DNA of 60,278 nt from CAZHGD01 sp964531735. GTDB taxonomy: Bacteria > Armatimonadota > UBA10988. Positions 58,446 to 60,278 of this stretch are shown piece by piece. Positions within the stretch are counted from its first letter, which is position 1; each line of letters starts with the position of its first letter. The notes under the pieces were generated by a model, which was given only the letters and a program-made list of their open reading frames with translations, was not told the DNA's origin and searched no databases. Location of the stretch: NCBI GenBank assembly GCA_964531735.1, contig CAZHGD010000021.1:1-60278 (forward strand), read 5' to 3'. A program made the position numbers and the translations under genes.

Positions 58446-60278
58446 ATGGACCTGGTGGTCAGTCCGACTCTGTTCATTGCCATGGGCGGCACCGGCACCA
58501 AAGTGGTCGACCGGCTGCGGCGCCGCATCCGACAGCGGGTGGGCACCGACCTCCTGCCCGGCTATCTCGAGTACCTGTACGTTGATACCGACTTCAACAA
58601 CAATCCGCGCCTGAAGGACCCCAACGACGGCAAGAGCATCGGTCTGCCCGAGGCGGACGGGATCCGCTTGGCCGATCCGAACGGCAAGGCCGCTCGCGAA
58701 CTGGAGCTCGACCGCGCCTTGCACCCGAAGGGGCGCGAGTTCCTGGCCAGTGGCTCGCTGGGCGGCGCGCAAGGCTTTCGGCAGATCGGCCATTTCAGTT
58801 TCCTGGCCAGCAGCGGCCTGCGCGAGCTGCAAGGCGCCATCACCACGCGCCTGGAGAAGCTGCATCAGGCCCAGGCCGAGGTGGACCTGGAGCCCACCGA
58901 GGGCGCCTTCCTGCGCCTGCGGGTGCAGGGCGTGCGGACGCAGCTCCGCGTCTTCGTGATCGCCTCGGCCGGCGGCGGCACCGGCAGTTCGACGCTCTGG
59001 GACATGGGCTACTTCCTGCGCCGCTGCCTCGTCGGGCAGCCGTTCCGGCAGCGTTGCGTGACCTTCGGCCTGGTGGGTCTGGCCGACCTGCCGCAGGACG
59101 ATGCCGACAAGCTGGTCATCAACTCGTGCGGCGTGCTCACCGAGCTGAACCACTATCTGACTGGCCGCGGCTACCGTGGCGCCTATCCCAACTCGTTCCC
59201 CGGTGATCCGCTGGTGCCGGAGCTGTCCAGTGACAGCAACTACGCCGGCCTGGCCAAGGGCGTGCCGTACCATCACGTCTATCTCGTCCAGCCGAGTACC
59301 CGCAAGGACGGTTCGCTCGCACCCTCGAAGCCGGTGGCGGCGATGCTGCGGCTCGAGCAGCGCATGGCCGAGTTCATGCTGCTGAACCTGCTGTACACTG
59401 CGCCGGAAGGCAAGATGGCCCCGGTCGATGGGGTGCTGCCCGACTGGGTCACGGCCCTGGTGGCCGACGAGAAGGGCGCGCGCCTCGTCGACATCATGGG
59501 CCAGACCAAGAACCGACGCTACGACGGCGCCTACCCGGTCGACGCCCTGACCTTCGGCGTGGCCACACGCGAGCTGCCGGTGGCGCTGCACCACCGGTTG
59601 GGCTACGCCCGGGCGATCGAGCGGCTGGCCAAGCGCTGGTCGTCGTATCCCGCGCGGCGGCCCGATGCCGGGCCGGACGACCTGGGCGACGAGGCGGCCA
59701 ACCGGGTGCTGGCCGACTGGCAGACGAAGCTGTCGCTGCTCAGCGACGACCAGTATGCGCAGGGCGGCCGCACGCGTGCGGCGCGGGCGGTGAGCGGCAA
59801 CGAGCTGCACGGCGATGCGCTGTTGGCGGCCATTCTGGGGGCCAATGACGAAGGCGCCGACGACATCCGCCCGGAGATCCACGCCGCGGCCCGCGTCGCC
59901 CCGCCCGGATCCGAGCGCGACTGGACCGCCGAGATGGCGGTCCGCGACGCCCAGGCGCGCGTCGCCGGTCTGTTCAACCAGGTGAAGGACCTGCCGCTGA
60001 AGGGTCAGCCGGGCTGGGTCTACGCGACCCTGCACCGCCAGGCCGCCACGCTGGCTGGTACGCTGGGGCCGGGCTGGGGCGAGGGCTGCTACCCCTACCA
60101 GCTCTGCCGCGAGTTGCTGGAGAAGGTCGCCTTCACTGCCCAGAGCGGACCCGGCGCGGCCGAGCGCTGCGCCGAGCGGCTGCTGTCGCTGGTCACGGCC
60201 GAGCGCGAGCTGATCCGTGGCACGCTGGCCGAGAGTAGCCCGGCCAGCGGCGCCGGTCCGGCGCCGGTCGTCGCGCCG
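58446..60278 (+). CDS. Tubulin/FtsZ-superfamily (tubulin-like, PF13809 type) protein, truncated by window end
   Basis: 611 residues visible with no stop before the window edge. ATG follows AAAGG. The N-terminus LFIAMGGTGTKVVDRLRRR is the glycine-rich nucleotide-binding opening of the superfamily, and VIASAGGGTGSSTLW (about residues 172-185) is the GGGTG(S/T)G tubulin signature loop that contacts GTP phosphates. YLYVDTDFNNNP matches the strand and loop between them. The rest is long and mostly helical, unlike FtsZ (about 350-400 residues). No signal peptide or membrane segment: a cytoplasmic GTPase that may polymerise or switch at the membrane with the vWA and three-helix proteins. Confidence 0.82.
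   Translation, partial: MDLVVSPTLFIAMGGTGTKVVDRLRRRIRQRVGTDLLPGYLEYLYVDTDFNNNPRLKDPNDGKSIGLPEADGIRLADPNGKAARELELDRALHPKGREFLASGSLGGAQGFRQIGHFSFLASSGLRELQGAITTRLEKLHQAQAEVDLEPTEGAFLRLRVQGVRTQLRVFVIASAGGGTGSSTLWDMGYFLRRCLVGQPFRQRCVTFGLVGLADLPQDDADKLVINSCGVLTELNHYLTGRGYRGAYPNSFPGDPLVPELSSDSNYAGLAKGVPYHHVYLVQPSTRKDGSLAPSKPVAAMLRLEQRMAEFMLLNLLYTAPEGKMAPVDGVLPDWVTALVADEKGARLVDIMGQTKNRRYDGAYPVDALTFGVATRELPVALHHRLGYARAIERLAKRWSSYPARRPDAGPDDLGDEAANRVLADWQTKLSLLSDDQYAQGGRTRAARAVSGNELHGDALLAAILGANDEGADDIRPEIHAAARVAPPGSERDWTAEMAVRDAQARVAGLFNQVKDLPLKGQPGWVYATLHRQAATLAGTLGPGWGEGCYPYQLCRELLEKVAFTAQSGPGAAERCAERLLSLVTAERELIRGTLAESSPASGAGPAPVVAP

Noticed and set aside
58368..60035. 555-codon minus-strand open frame at the right end
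   Set aside because: It is antisense to the tubulin-like gene, whose plus-strand frame has signature motifs and stays open to the window edge.
1..60278. tRNA, rRNA, phage integrase or transposase genes
   Set aside because: Intergenic regions were read on both strands and none of these was recognised; a covariance-model scan would be needed for small RNAs.

Overview
This 60 kb window is very GC-rich and densely coding. It most resembles a chromosomal segment of an Armatimonadota-like, plant- or polymer-degrading bacterium. The main clue is five prepilin-like genes with a nearly invariant N-terminus that continues into FPVFAKAREKARQSSC and ends in an H-X9-DG motif. From family knowledge, this variant is typical of Armatimonadota rather than of Planctomycetes. 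Taxonomy is an inference; no rRNA or tRNA gene was seen.

Layout. 1-3100: a prepilin gene broken at its 5' end, a secreted carbohydrate-binding lipoprotein (Cthe_2159 type), and two tandem 101-bp elements with long terminal inverted repeats. 3136-8423: argH with an enolase-superfamily gene, then a convergent pair of MttB-superfamily methyltransferase and GH29 fucosidase genes. 8503-17842: a glycosyltransferase, esterases, a sugar-binding-like protein, a secreted caspase-like protein with an exported partner, and a large GT-B glycosyltransferase. 17897-24986: folE2, then a tightly overlapping operon (PHP phosphoesterase, two GT4 enzymes, a DUF2334 deacetylase-like protein, a GNAT acetyltransferase) driven by a clear sigma70-type promoter and divergent from a membrane acyltransferase. 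25229-32875: a carbohydrate block with GH130, GH127, a prepilin, a SUMF1-domain protein and a beta-helix protein. 32891-34266: an EEP-family hydrolase coupled to a small unknown protein of atypical codon use. 34301-38097: a corrinoid methyltransferase locus with an MtaA-like gene, an AraC regulator and mtaB. 38171-46851: three more prepilins, a ROK regulator, two secreted glycosidase-like proteins (one GH101-like) and a nitrilase-family amidase. 46905-54171: a six-hairpin glycosidase-like protein, a 1400-residue LamG/beta-propeller/diheme protein and a secreted barrel-like protein. 54230-60278: an unknown gene, then an operon of a propeller-like protein, a membrane-anchored vWA protein, a three-helix membrane protein and a tubulin/FtsZ-superfamily protein that runs off the window.

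How it fits together. Most genes serve capture and breakdown of complex, probably plant-derived glycans (GH29, GH101-like, GH127, GH130, beta-helix, carbohydrate-binding lipoprotein), with repeated surface prepilins between them. Two methyltransferase loci (mtaB with an MtaA-like partner; an MttB-superfamily gene next to a fucosidase) suggest use of methyl groups released from such polymers, but no corrinoid protein gene lies in the window. The most unusual module is the tubulin-like/vWA/membrane operon at the right end. The best candidates for closer study are that operon, the methyltransferase loci, the tandem inverted-repeat elements, and a hairpin pair that could hide the ribosome binding site at 29390.
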